A DNA stretch of 42,346 nt from positions 1-42,346 of the forward strand of contig CAMBZS010000006.1 of NCBI GenBank assembly GCA_945872335.1. The letters run 5' to 3'. The first letter of the stretch is position 1. The number at the start of each line of letters is the position of its first letter. This DNA is from Bordetella parapertussis (GTDB lineage: Bacteria > Pseudomonadota > Gammaproteobacteria > Burkholderiales > Burkholderiaceae_E). Shown here in pieces: positions 16,351 through 24,300 of the stretch. The notes beneath the pieces are model-generated. The model was not told the origin of the DNA. It worked only from the letters and a program-made list of their open reading frames with translations, and did not search any database. The translations under genes were made by a program, and so were the position numbers.

Positions 16351-16986
16351 ATGGACATGCAAGGCAGCCGTCAGCTCGCCGTCACCCGCGAACAGGCCTG
16401 GGATGCCCTCAACGATCCCGAGATCCTCAAACGCTGCATCACCGGTTGCGAAAAATTCGAGCTCACCGCCGACAACACCTACGCCATCGCGGTGGCGATC
16501 CGCATCGGCCCCGTGTCCGCGCGCTTCAACGGCAAAGTCACATTGGCCGATATCGTCGTGCCCGAGTCCTACGCGCTCCGTTTCGACGCGCAGGGGGGCG
16601 CAGCCGGCTTCGGCAAGGGCGAGTCGCAGGTACTCCTGGTACCCAATGAGCAGGGCGTCGAACTTCGCTACACGGTGAAGTCCACCGTGGGCGGCAAGCT
16701 CGCCCAGATCGGTCAACGGCTGATTGATGGGGTGGCAAAGTCGCTCGCCGAAGAGTTTTTCAGCCGCTTCGAGGCCGAACTCGTGAAGCGCTTTGCGCCG
16801 CCGGTCGCCGCCCCAGCGCCCGCATCCGAGCCTCCGGCTGAAACCGACGCTCCCAGTGCCGCAGCCGCGCCGGCCACTGCACCGGCCACCACGCAGTCAT
16901 CGGCGCCGTCAGCCGGCACGGCGAGCTGGATCTGGTGGGTGGCGATTGCGGCCGCGTTTGCTGCGGGCTGGCTGCTAGGTCGCTAA
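16351..16986 (+). CDS. CoxG-like SRPBCC-fold protein with C-terminal membrane anchor
   Basis: This 211-residue protein matches the CoxG (carbon monoxide dehydrogenase subunit G) family: MDMQGSRQLAVTREQAWDAL at the N-terminus, the ITGCEKFELT strand, and the helix KLAQIGQRLIDGVAKSLAEE in a START/SRPBCC fold (1-150). A long Ala/Pro/Thr linker (about 150-188) leads to a single C-terminal membrane helix WIWWVAIAAAFAAGWLLG. CoxG proteins are linked to membrane attachment or maturation of molybdenum hydroxylases. No coxL, coxM or coxS lies in the window, so its partner is not evident. In-frame ATGs at 16351 and 16357 are both possible starts. Confidence 0.87.
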   Translation: MDMQGSRQLAVTREQAWDALNDPEILKRCITGCEKFELTADNTYAIAVAIRIGPVSARFNGKVTLADIVVPESYALRFDAQGGAAGFGKGESQVLLVPNEQGVELRYTVKSTVGGKLAQIGQRLIDGVAKSLAEEFFSRFEAELVKRFAPPVAAPAPASEPPAETDAPSAAAAPATAPATTQSSAPSAGTASWIWWVAIAAAFAAGWLLGR

Positions 16987-17040
16987 CCCGGTGTCGGAGC
17001 CCCCTGGCCGGCTTGCTTGCTGTCAAACATCAGAGAACTC

Positions 17041-17104
17041 GAGAACAGAGATATTTGATTAAAAACAAATATCTATAGTTGATTTCAAAAACGTTTGTTA
17101 CACT
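17041..17104 (+). promoter_or_regulatory. AT-rich island with inverted repeat upstream of the response regulator
   Basis: About 60 bases are strikingly AT-rich against the surrounding high GC. They contain a perfect 9-base inverted repeat, AGATATTTG (17049-17057) and CAAATATCT (17066-17074), with an 8-base spacer, then TTGATT (17079-17084) and a possible minus-10 box TACACT (17099-17104). The layout suits a promoter with an upstream operator for a dimeric regulator, perhaps the adjacent regulator itself. Promoter elements are assigned by eye. Confidence 0.5.
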
Positions 17105-17158
17105 CTCGGGCTTGTTGACACAGTGGGTACCTGCTCCCTAGCGGGCAGGTTGTTGAAA

Positions 17159-17863
17159 ATGCTCAAGCCAGTAGTCTTGGCCGTCGATGATGATCCCGTC
17201 ACCCTCGGCCTCACCCGACACCTAGTCGAGGGCGTCGGGTATGCTTTTCAAGGCGCCCGATCGGCAGCGGACGCGCTCCGAATCGCAGCACGGACCCCGC
17301 CCGACGTGGCGATCGTCGATCTGGTACTGGGAGAAGACAACGGCCTCGACCTGGTGCGGCGCTGGCGGGTCGAACAACGCTTTCCTGTCCTGATCGTGAG
17401 CGCACGCGGTGAACCCATCGACCGGGTGATCGGACTCGAAGTCGGCGCCGACGACTACCTGGTGAAGCCGGTCGAACCGCGTGAACTGCAGCTGCGCTTG
17501 CGAATCGCGTTGGGACGGAGCAGACCATCGCAGCGTTCGCTGGAAAATCCGGGTAGCTGGGCGATCGGCTCCTGCCTGTTCGACGCAGCCCGACGGGCCA
17601 TCCGAATCGATGGCGCAGACGTTGCACTCACCACGGCCGAGCACCGCCTGATCGAGCTCCTGGTGCGAAACGCCAATCAGGTGCTCACGCGGGACCGCAT
17701 CATGGACGCGGTCCAGCAGCGGGAACGGTTCAGCGCAAGCGATCGGTCGGTTGACATGCTGGTCAACCGACTGCGCCGGAAGGTCCTGGCCGACGACTTC
17801 AGCATCCAGTCGATCCGCGGCGCGGGCTACATGCTGTGCGGGGCGATCACGCGGGTGGCCTGA
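17159..17863 (+). CDS. OmpR-family response regulator
   Basis: This 234-residue two-component regulator has a receiver domain (1-120) with acidic pocket VDDDP (D10-D12), phospho-acceptor D54 in AIVDLVLGEDNG, S81 and K103 in YLVKPVEPREL. A winged-helix DNA-binding domain follows (about 135-230) with LTTAEHRLIELLVRNANQVL and the recognition helix RSVDMLVNRLRRKV. The ATG at 17159 is preferred to the GTG at 17123 because it starts right before the first strand. No histidine kinase gene is adjacent, so it is an orphan in this window. An AT-rich inverted repeat upstream may be its control site. A Bug receptor gene follows after about 95 bases and may be a target, but this is inference. Confidence 0.9.
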   Translation: MLKPVVLAVDDDPVTLGLTRHLVEGVGYAFQGARSAADALRIAARTPPDVAIVDLVLGEDNGLDLVRRWRVEQRFPVLIVSARGEPIDRVIGLEVGADDYLVKPVEPRELQLRLRIALGRSRPSQRSLENPGSWAIGSCLFDAARRAIRIDGADVALTTAEHRLIELLVRNANQVLTRDRIMDAVQQRERFSASDRSVDMLVNRLRRKVLADDFSIQSIRGAGYMLCGAITRVA

Positions 17864-17896
17864 CCATCGCGTCGCCGCGCGCCGAAAGGCTCGCTC

Positions 17897-17902
17897 TACA
17901 AT
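17897..17902 (+). promoter_or_regulatory. Possible minus-10 box upstream of the first Bug receptor
   Basis: TACAAT matches the sigma-70 minus-10 consensus at five of six positions and lies 55 bases before the receptor ATG at 17958, after the regulator stop codon. I see no convincing minus-35 element at the expected distance, so this is tentative. Confidence 0.35.
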
Positions 17903-17957
17903 CCGGTCTCAGGCCACCCTCATCCAGACTGGCCCGCTTGCCAAGGAGACCACCCAC

Positions 17958-18935
17958 ATGAGCCGCTCAATCCGATCCACCGCGCTCTCTGCTGCCCTGC
18001 TGCTTGCCGGGGTAGCCCTCATGCCCGCAGACGCCAGTGCCCAAGCGTGGCCCAGCCGCCCCATCCGTCTGGTGGTGACCTTTCCCACCGGCGGCGCGCC
18101 CGACATCCTGGCGCGACTGTTCAGCGAAAAGGCGCAACTCGGTCAGCCGGTGGTCATCGACAACAAACCGGGCGCAGGCGGCAATATTGGCGCCGAGTTT
18201 GTAGCCAAGGCGGCGCCCGACGGCTATACCCTGGTGATGGGCACGGTGGGCACACACGCCATCAACGGCGCCCTCTACGCGAAGATGCCCTATGACATGG
18301 TTCGAGACTTCACGCCCGTGTCGCTGGTGGCGTCTGCCCCGAATCTGCTGGTGGTCAACAACAATCTTCCGGTCAAGACGGTTGGCGACCTGATCAGCTA
18401 CATGAAAGCCAACCCCGACAAGCTGTCGTTCGGCTCGCCGGGCGTGGGTACCTCTGTCCATGTGTCGGGAGAGCTGTTCAAGTCGATGACCGGCACCACC
18501 ATGACGCATGTGCCCTACAAGGGCCGGCAATTCGCCATTCCCGATCTGGTGGGCGGCAGCATCCAGCTGATGTTCGACAACATGCCCTCGGCACTGCCGA
18601 TGGCACGCGAGGGGAAGATCCGCGCGGTCGCCGTGACCACCCTCAAGCGCTCACCTTCCGCACCCGAGATCCCCACGGTTGCCGAGACCATTCCCGGGTT
18701 TGAGGCGGTCACCTGGTTTGCAATGTTCGCGCCCGCTGGTACACCGCGCCCAGCAATCGATCGCCTTCATCAGGAGGTGCTGCGCGTCTACCGGCTGTCC
18801 GAGGTCCAGGAGCGCCTGCGCACGCTGGGACTGGACGCCCAGCTCAGCACCCCAGAGCAGCTCGCCACGTATCAGGCCGCAGAGATCAGCAAATGGAGTG
18901 ATGTGGTGCGCAAGTCGGGCGCACGAGCCGAGTAG
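17958..18935 (+). CDS. TTT-family solute receptor (Bug protein)
   Basis: This 325-residue exported receptor belongs to the Bug/TctC family, which binds carboxylates or similar small molecules in the periplasm. A signal peptide (about 1-29, ending SAQA) is followed by WPSRPIRLVVTFPTGGAPDI, the family's first ligand loop. VIDNKPGAGGNIGAEFVAKA and MTHVPYKG are also diagnostic. The ATG at 17958 has AAGGAGA upstream. No TctA or TctB membrane partner is nearby, as is usual for Burkholderiales, where Bug receptors greatly outnumber transporters. The ligand is unknown. It follows the orphan regulator and ends before a convergent gene with a strong hairpin between. Confidence 0.92.
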   Translation: MSRSIRSTALSAALLLAGVALMPADASAQAWPSRPIRLVVTFPTGGAPDILARLFSEKAQLGQPVVIDNKPGAGGNIGAEFVAKAAPDGYTLVMGTVGTHAINGALYAKMPYDMVRDFTPVSLVASAPNLLVVNNNLPVKTVGDLISYMKANPDKLSFGSPGVGTSVHVSGELFKSMTGTTMTHVPYKGRQFAIPDLVGGSIQLMFDNMPSALPMAREGKIRAVAVTTLKRSPSAPEIPTVAETIPGFEAVTWFAMFAPAGTPRPAIDRLHQEVLRVYRLSEVQERLRTLGLDAQLSTPEQLATYQAAEISKWSDVVRKSGARAE

Positions 18936-18998
18936 TTCGCGCGACTGGCTGACACCGCCCCCGGGTGCCGGCCTCCCGCATGGCATTTGCAGTGGAGC

Positions 18999-19022
18999 GC
19001 GGCCCGCATTACGGCGGGCCGC
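18999..19022. terminator. Bidirectional terminator-like hairpin
   Basis: Perfect 9-base GC arms GCGGCCCGC (18999-19007) and GCGGGCCGC (19014-19022) enclose a 6-base loop, in the 93-base gap between the convergent receptor and lipoprotein genes. No T-run follows on either strand, so termination may depend on Rho or be partial. Confidence 0.5.
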
Positions 19023-19028
19023 TACAAC

Positions 19029-20030
19029 TCAGGGACGGGCGTGCGAGCGCGCTCGCTCGTAGATGCTCAGGTCCAGATATTTGTCAGGCGCGGGCGGCTT
19101 ACCGCCCCATTGCCCCTCGATCTCCGCGCGCAGCGCCAGCACGTTGTTGAACCCCTTCATGTCGAACTCGCAGTCGGGGGCCAATCCGCTCCCCTTGGTC
19201 ATGAGCTCGGTGTAAGTCAGTTCCGCAATCCTGGGCGAGAGCTTCAACTCACGCTGCAGCACACGCAGCACGAGTTCGCGCTGCGACGGATCCTGCGCCA
19301 GACGACAGCCCTCGATGTAGGCTGCGATGTAGCGCTCGAGGGCGGGGCCGTTTTGTCCCGCCCAGGCACGCATCACGAAAATGCCGCTTGCCTGATAGGG
19401 CCCGTAGAGATCAATGGTGCGCCCCAGGCTTTTCGCGCCTTTTTCACGGGCGAGAAAGTTCCACGGCGGATTGAGGAGCGTCGCCGCCCGCTCAGGCACA
19501 TTCAGGCCATTGGTGCGCGCCTCTGACCCACCCAACGGATCGAGCTTGTAGTCAACGCCTTCGCGAAGACCCGCCTCGCGAAAGATCTTGCGACCGATGA
19601 GCGCGTAGGCGGTGTTGGGCGCGTCCACCACATAGGATTTGCCGCGGAGGTCGGCGGGCCGGTTGATTTCCGGACGAACCAGCAGTTCGTTCATGCCGCC
19701 GTCACCACCCGCCACGATGATGACATCGGCCTTGGCAACCTCGACCATGGCGATCGCGTTGTCGATGGCAGCATGCGCGATATCGAACCGGCCCGCTGCC
19801 AGCCCCTGACGCTGCGCGTTGGAGTTCGGGGTGAACTGCATTTCCACCGTGATGCCGCGCCGAGCGAAATAGCCTTTCTCCTGCGCGAGGTAGATCGGCA
19901 GGTTGCTCGAGCCGCGAAACACGTTGACCTTAAGCGTGACCGGATCGTTGGGGGGCGGGGGGTGGTGGGCAGTTGCTGCGCAACCGGCGAGCAGAGCGGC
20001 AGACATCAGGGCTAGCGAAATACGAATCAT
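19029..20030 (-). CDS. ABC-type substrate-binding lipoprotein (NrtA/SsuA/TauA-like)
   Basis: This 333-residue protein has a lipoprotein signal, MIRISLALMSAALLAGC, with the lipidated Cys at 17. The mature part has the periplasmic binding fold II used by sulfonate, nitrate or pyrimidine-precursor importers: NVFRGSSNLPIYLAQEKGYF, then FDIAHAAIDNAIAMVEVAKA and LRGKSYVVDAPNTAYALIGR. The ATG at 20030 has GGGAGAG six bases upstream and begins the signal peptide. No ABC permease or ATPase gene is adjacent, so either the importer is encoded elsewhere or the protein acts alone. It is divergent from the CoA-transferase gene across about 285 bases. The ligand is unknown. Confidence 0.87.
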   Translation of the reverse strand: MIRISLALMSAALLAGCAATAHHPPPPNDPVTLKVNVFRGSSNLPIYLAQEKGYFARRGITVEMQFTPNSNAQRQGLAAGRFDIAHAAIDNAIAMVEVAKADVIIVAGGDGGMNELLVRPEINRPADLRGKSYVVDAPNTAYALIGRKIFREAGLREGVDYKLDPLGGSEARTNGLNVPERAATLLNPPWNFLAREKGAKSLGRTIDLYGPYQASGIFVMRAWAGQNGPALERYIAAYIEGCRLAQDPSQRELVLRVLQRELKLSPRIAELTYTELMTKGSGLAPDCEFDMKGFNNVLALRAEIEGQWGGKPPAPDKYLDLSIYERARSHARP

Positions 20031-20254
20031 CGGACTCTCCCGTGAAATTGGCGCACCGCCGTATTGGCGGCAGCGTCGGCACATGCGCTGCCAAGGCCTG
20101 GCGACGCAGGGCGAGGGCCGAGGCTAAACCGGCGCTGGCGAGTGCGTCAATGATGCCGCGCCCGAAGCGAACCGGGGCGGCTGCACTGGTTGGGCGGAAC
20201 CGGTGCCCGAGCCGGAATTCAGGCCGGGTCCCCGCAGGCGCCGGGAGCGCTCCC

Positions 20255-20260
20255 TATAAT
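20255..20260 (+). promoter_or_regulatory. Consensus minus-10 box upstream of the CoA-transferase gene
   Basis: TATAAT is a perfect sigma-70 minus-10 hexamer, unusual in such GC-rich DNA, 55 bases before the ATG at 20316. The expected minus-35 region (about 20232-20237) is GC-rich and does not match. The rest of the 285-base divergent gap (20031-20315) shows no other clear element. Confidence 0.45.
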
Positions 20261-20315
20261 GCGCTCGCAGCAACCGGCTCCCACCCGACGGTTCACCTCT
20301 CATCACGCGCCCAAC

Positions 20316-22421
20316 ATGACCCTGCACGATGCCCTGCCCGCCAGCGCCCCCCTCAAAGGCATCGTCGTCCTGGAAGCAGGCACGCGCATCAGCGCAGCCG
20401 TTGCCGGGTCGCTGCTCGCGCAGCTCGGCGCGACGGTGATCTGCGCAGAATCGACTGAAGAAGGGTCGTTTGCGCAGCCAAAATGGCGGCATCGGCTGCC
20501 GCTTGCGGCTGGCAAGCTCTGCATCGCCATCAACGCCCGCGAGGCGGCTGACCGCCTGCTCCTGCAGCAGCTCACCGCGGCCAGCGACGTTGCCCTGACC
20601 TGCAGTGACGCCGATCCGCTTGCGTATCGGTCCGATTCAGCGCCTGCCGGCTCGCCCCGCTCAGTGCACTGTGACATCACCGCTTTCGGCGCCACCGGCC
20701 CCTATGCAGGATGGGCTGCCACGGACATCCAGATCCAGGCATTGAGCGGCATGATGGACGCCACCGGCACCCCCGATGCGCCGCCCATGCCCGTCATGCT
20801 GCCTCTTCTGGAGCACCTCGCAGGCATTCACGCTGCGGGTGCGGTCATCGCCTCACTGCGCCTGTCTGGTGCCGGGCTCCAGCGCACGAGCGTCGCACTC
20901 TACGATGCCGCGTTCAGCGCCATGACCACCTTCCTGCCGGCGGCACTGGGCGGTGTCCGAAAAGCCGCCAATCGTGTGGGTAATCGTCACCCGCTGTCGG
21001 CCCCCTGGAACGTCTATCGCGCAAGCGACGGATGGGTACTGGTATGCGCGGGCAACGACGACCAGTGGCAACGGATTTGTGGCCTGATGGGCGAGACCGG
21101 CCAGCAGCTCGCCGCGCGCTTCCCCACCATTGCCGAGCGCATGGCGCACATCGACGAGATGGATGCGCTCATCCAGTCCTGGATCGGCGAGCACACGATT
21201 GCCGCCTGTGTTCGGGGGTTTGCCGCGGCTGGCATTCCCTGCGGCCCGATCGCGCCCGTCGAGGGCTATCCACGCGAGGCCAATCTCGACCACCGCGCAA
21301 TGATCCGTCAGGCCACGGACGCAGCGGGGCGCACCGTCCATGTGGCGGGTTCGCCGTTTCGCATGAGCCGGCTGTCCGGCCTCGCACCCGCCGCACTGAG
21401 TGCTGCAGACGCCGATCGGGCGCTGATCATCGAACTTCTCCACGCCCGGGGTATGACCGACGCGCCGCCCGAGCCTGCGGCCGGTTCATCCGATCGACCG
21501 TTATCGGGCATCCGGGTGCTCGAGATCGGCCACTACACCACCGCACCGGCCGCCTCTCGCCAGTTGGCTGCGCTTGGCGCTGAGGTCATCAAACTCGAGC
21601 CGCCCGATGGCGAGGCGGTACGGCACTGGCCCCCGCTGAAAGGCGGTCGGGCGGTGTTCTTTTCATTTCAGAACGCCGACAAGCGTTCGCTGGTGCTGGA
21701 CATCGCGGACCCCGGCGATCTCGAGCGGCTGAAAACCCTGATCGCGGGCTGCGATGTGCTCATCGAGAACCTCCGGCCCGGGGCGCTGGCCCGCAAGGGC
21801 CTCACCCCTGAGGCGCTCCATCGACTCAATCCCAGACTGGTCGCCTGCTCGATCTCGGGGTTCGGTGTCGATTCGATCTATCAGGGCCGCCCGGCGTTTG
21901 ATACGGTCGTTCAGGCGATGTCGGGTCTCATGGATCTGAATCGCGCCGGTCACGTGCCGATGAAGACTGGCCCCTCAATCGCCGACGTGATGGGCGCGGC
22001 GTTCGCGGCCACTGCAATACTCGCTGCACTCGAGGACCGGCGACGCTCGGGCCTGGGCCAATTCATCGATCTGTCCATGCAGGACATCTGCGCCTGGGCT
22101 ACGCAGATTGCCTGGAATGGTCAGGAGTTGGCGGCACCGCCCGCAGTGCTCCCCGACAACGCGGCCTACCATCTTCAGCCCGGTGGGGTTGATTCTGATG
22201 ACACACCGACTGTTCCGGTGCTGGGCATGCTCGATGTGGTGCATGCTCCCCAGACGCTGGCTCGCCCCCTCTGGATGCAGGCACGTGCCGAGGACAACTC
22301 CGAGCAGGCAGTGATCCGCTGCCCGGCGCAGTTCGCCTCATGCCCCGAGCCGGTCCCGGTCCCGGCCCGGGCGCTGGGCCTGGACAGCGCTGACATTCTT
22401 CGCGAGCTGGGTACCGGCTAA
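20316..22421 (+). CDS. Double-domain class III CoA-transferase (CaiB/BaiF family)
   Basis: This 701-residue cytoplasmic protein contains two class III CoA-transferase domains in tandem; single-domain members are about 400 residues. The first (about 12-385) is divergent but keeps an Asp at the catalytic position (D137 in AATDIQIQALSG) and the RASDGWVLVCAGNDDQW segment. The second (about 395-650) is more canonical, with GIRVLEIGHYTTAPAASRQL, KRSLVLDIADPGDLERL and D529 in RPAFDTVVQAMSG, but appears to lack the later small-domain segment before a unique C-terminus. The family moves CoA between carboxylic acids through an aspartyl thioester. The DMSP-cleaving DddD is another two-domain member, but it is longer, so I do not assign that role. 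The ATG at 20316 follows a consensus minus-10 box. Confidence 0.88.
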   Translation: MTLHDALPASAPLKGIVVLEAGTRISAAVAGSLLAQLGATVICAESTEEGSFAQPKWRHRLPLAAGKLCIAINAREAADRLLLQQLTAASDVALTCSDADPLAYRSDSAPAGSPRSVHCDITAFGATGPYAGWAATDIQIQALSGMMDATGTPDAPPMPVMLPLLEHLAGIHAAGAVIASLRLSGAGLQRTSVALYDAAFSAMTTFLPAALGGVRKAANRVGNRHPLSAPWNVYRASDGWVLVCAGNDDQWQRICGLMGETGQQLAARFPTIAERMAHIDEMDALIQSWIGEHTIAACVRGFAAAGIPCGPIAPVEGYPREANLDHRAMIRQATDAAGRTVHVAGSPFRMSRLSGLAPAALSAADADRALIIELLHARGMTDAPPEPAAGSSDRPLSGIRVLEIGHYTTAPAASRQLAALGAEVIKLEPPDGEAVRHWPPLKGGRAVFFSFQNADKRSLVLDIADPGDLERLKTLIAGCDVLIENLRPGALARKGLTPEALHRLNPRLVACSISGFGVDSIYQGRPAFDTVVQAMSGLMDLNRAGHVPMKTGPSIADVMGAAFAATAILAALEDRRRSGLGQFIDLSMQDICAWATQIAWNGQELAAPPAVLPDNAAYHLQPGGVDSDDTPTVPVLGMLDVVHAPQTLARPLWMQARAEDNSEQAVIRCPAQFASCPEPVPVPARALGLDSADILRELGTG

Positions 22422-22476
22422 ACCCTTGGCTGAGCCCCTGGCCGGGCCGCACACGGTCGGTTCGCCAAAACGCCAG

Positions 22477-22512
22477 GTCGCGCGGGCGCGACACGTTACC
22501 GCTGTCGCGTTT
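22477..22512 (+). terminator. Overlapping hairpins after the CoA-transferase gene
   Basis: GTCGCGC (22477-22483) can pair with GCGCGAC (22486-22492). Alternatively CGCGACA (22487-22493) can pair with TGTCGCG (22503-22509), which is followed by TTT. The two foldings exclude each other. The second resembles a short intrinsic terminator for the CoA-transferase transcript, lying about 65 bases before the next gene. Confidence 0.45.
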
Positions 22513-22574
22513 GCGCGAGTCACGGGCGCGATCTACATTCGGGGGCTGTCCGCTTTCCTGACCGGATTTCTCCC

Positions 22575-24290
22575 ATGCCCCGCAGCCCCGCCCCCACACG
22601 CGCTCGACGAAAGGCCCCTGACAAGGTGCCCGCCGCTCGGGCCGCTGCGCCTGGCCGGAAGGCCTCGACGAGCCGGGCAGTTACGGTAGCCCCGCCGGTC
22701 GCGGAGGTCTCGGAAGGCGCGCCACCGGCTGCAAGCGCACGCCGGGCCAAGGCGCCTGCGCCGGTGGCGGGCAAACGCCAGGCTCCCGCTCGTGCCGCGA
22801 AGGCTACGGGCAAGACCGCTCCGAAACCGGCTCCCCGCAAGAAGCCCGTCGCATCCGTTGCGAAGCCACCGGTCAAGTCGGTCGCCCCTCGGGGCGACGC
22901 GCAGGCCGTCACCGCAGCGGCGCCCGCGCCGCGACGCGCGCGGCGCCGTGAAAGTACCGCCGAGGTGCTCGATGCGCTCGACCAGGGCTTCGTCCCCAAG
23001 GCACCGCCGCCGACGGCTCCTGCAAATGCCAGGTCGACGGAACCGGCGGCGCACGAACCACCGGGCACGAATGCAGAGACGAGCCACGCCGGTCTACGGC
23101 TGGGCGCCAGTGCCGAGGTGACCCACAGCGGTATACGGCTGGGCACCAGTGTGCATACGCGTCTGCCGGCGCTGGAGCCGGTTCCCCAGCCCCGCCCTGA
23201 TGCGCCTGCTGCCACCGCCGCAGCGCCTAACCAGCCGCTTGCTGCGGCCACCGCGCGACTGCGTTGCCCGGGCTGCGACTATCCGCTCGCCCGACAGGCG
23301 CGTTTCTGTCGACGCTGCGGCGTCGCGCAGCGCCAAAGCGGCATGCTGCCGTTGTTGGGTGAGCAACGGACTCCTGCTTCTGCCGTGGCCACCCTATTGC
23401 CCCCAGGTGTTCCTGAACCGGCAGCGGAATCCAGACCGACATACATTGACAGCGAATCCCGTCATGCCGAGGTCGATCCTCAGAATTTTGACGATGGATC
23501 GAAGAAGTTGGATGCTGAATCACCGAAGATCGACGACGATTCACCCGGTGTGGAGATTGAATCGCTGCAGCGCGTCATTGCGTCGCCCGCTCCTGAAGCA
23601 GAAGGCCTGCTCCTGCCATGCGTGGCATGCGCGATGCCGCTTCCCGGGATCGCCCGGTTCTGCATGTTCTGCGCCGCGCCGCAGGCGGTCGAGCGCGCAC
23701 AGGCGCCCCATCCATCGTTGCCAGACGACTGCCATGTGCCGGTCGAGGCCACCGTCGACCGGGAGGGCCATCCCGGCGATTCGCCCGTGCCCGCCGATCC
23801 TGTGACCCAGAGCGCTTCCCCGCCGGTGGATGCTGCGTCGTCCGAGACGGCGCTGCCCCTGGATGCTGCGTCCCCCGAGACCGCGCTGTCCATGGATGCC
23901 GCGCCATCCGAGACCGCCCCGCCCTCCGACGCTGTGGTCAGCGAGGCGACACCGGATGCCGATTCAGCGCGCGAAACGATGGCGACCGACGCTCCGCCTT
24001 CCGACGCTCCGCCTTCCGACGCTCCGCCTTCCGACATCCCGCAGGTCGACCTGTCCTCGACGGAACCGGCACTGCAGCAGCCCGCCGAAGCGTTTGAGCC
24101 GCCCGCCATCGCCGAACCGGCGCCGACGGCGACCGTCACACTGCTCGAGCCCGACGTCGTTGAACGTCTCGTCAGAGCACGTCACGACATCGACGAAATC
24201 GGCCGCTCCATCGACGGCCTCACCCGCACACTGACGGCTGGCAGCGCAACGGGCAGGCGACCGTCGGCCCTTCCGCCGCGGCGCCGCTGA
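22575..24290 (+). CDS. Double zinc-ribbon protein with histone-H1-like basic N-terminus
   Basis: I do not recognise this 571-residue protein as a known family. Residues 1-128 are Ala/Pro/Lys/Arg-rich like the tails of histone H1 or AlgP, and could bind nucleic acid or polyanions. A 13-residue repeat pair at 170-195 follows (AGLRLGAS, SGIRLGTS). Two zinc ribbons are clear: C231, C234, C245, C248 and C349, C352, C363, C366, each CxxC-x10-CxxC. Residues 295-330 are acidic. Residues 419-451 are three 11-residue repeats (DAASSETALPL type), and a DAPPS triplet comes near 472-486. The C-terminus has a short helix (VVERLVRARHDIDEIGRSID). There is no signal peptide or membrane segment. A second zinc-ribbon gene starts 10 bases downstream. 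Confidence 0.72.
   Translation: MPRSPAPTRARRKAPDKVPAARAAAPGRKASTSRAVTVAPPVAEVSEGAPPAASARRAKAPAPVAGKRQAPARAAKATGKTAPKPAPRKKPVASVAKPPVKSVAPRGDAQAVTAAAPAPRRARRRESTAEVLDALDQGFVPKAPPPTAPANARSTEPAAHEPPGTNAETSHAGLRLGASAEVTHSGIRLGTSVHTRLPALEPVPQPRPDAPAATAAAPNQPLAAATARLRCPGCDYPLARQARFCRRCGVAQRQSGMLPLLGEQRTPASAVATLLPPGVPEPAAESRPTYIDSESRHAEVDPQNFDDGSKKLDAESPKIDDDSPGVEIESLQRVIASPAPEAEGLLLPCVACAMPLPGIARFCMFCAAPQAVERAQAPHPSLPDDCHVPVEATVDREGHPGDSPVPADPVTQSASPPVDAASSETALPLDAASPETALSMDAAPSETAPPSDAVVSEATPDADSARETMATDAPPSDAPPSDAPPSDIPQVDLSSTEPALQQPAEAFEPPAIAEPAPTATVTLLEPDVVERLVRARHDIDEIGRSIDGLTRTLTAGSATGRRPSALPPRRR
23082..23159 (+). repeat. 39-base tandem pair in the zinc-ribbon gene
   Basis: Two imperfect 39-base units (23082-23120 and 23121-23159) encode SHAGLRLGASAEV and THSGIRLGTSVHT. 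The repeat stays in frame and probably reflects an internal duplication between the basic tail and the first zinc ribbon. Confidence 0.6.
23829..23927 (+). repeat. Three 33-base tandem repeats in the zinc-ribbon gene
   Basis: Units at 23829-23861, 23862-23894 and 23895-23927 encode DAASSETALPL, DAASPETALSM and DAAPSETAPPS. Divergence is mostly by single bases, and the frame is kept. They add an acidic, flexible linker after the second zinc ribbon. Confidence 0.75.
23988..24032 (+). repeat. Three perfect 15-base tandem repeats
   Basis: GACGCTCCGCCTTCC occurs three times without a mismatch (23988-24002, 24003-24017, 24018-24032) and encodes DAPPS each time. Identity at synonymous positions points to recent slippage, so copy number may vary between strains. 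Confidence 0.85.
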
Positions 24291-24300
24291 GAGCGTCGCG

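Noticed and set aside
15361-16716. 451-codon minus-strand open frame opposite galU and the coxG-like gene
   Set aside because: No family pattern and it spans two real genes and their gap on the opposite strand.
20316-22421. Identification of the double CoA-transferase as the DMSP lyase DddD
   Set aside because: Both have two class III domains, but this protein is shorter, its second domain seems incomplete, and no DMSP-related neighbours are present.
23829-24032. Clustered direct repeats that could suggest a CRISPR array
   Set aside because: The units are adjacent without spacers, stay in frame within a coding gene and are of 15 and 33 bases; no cas genes are present.
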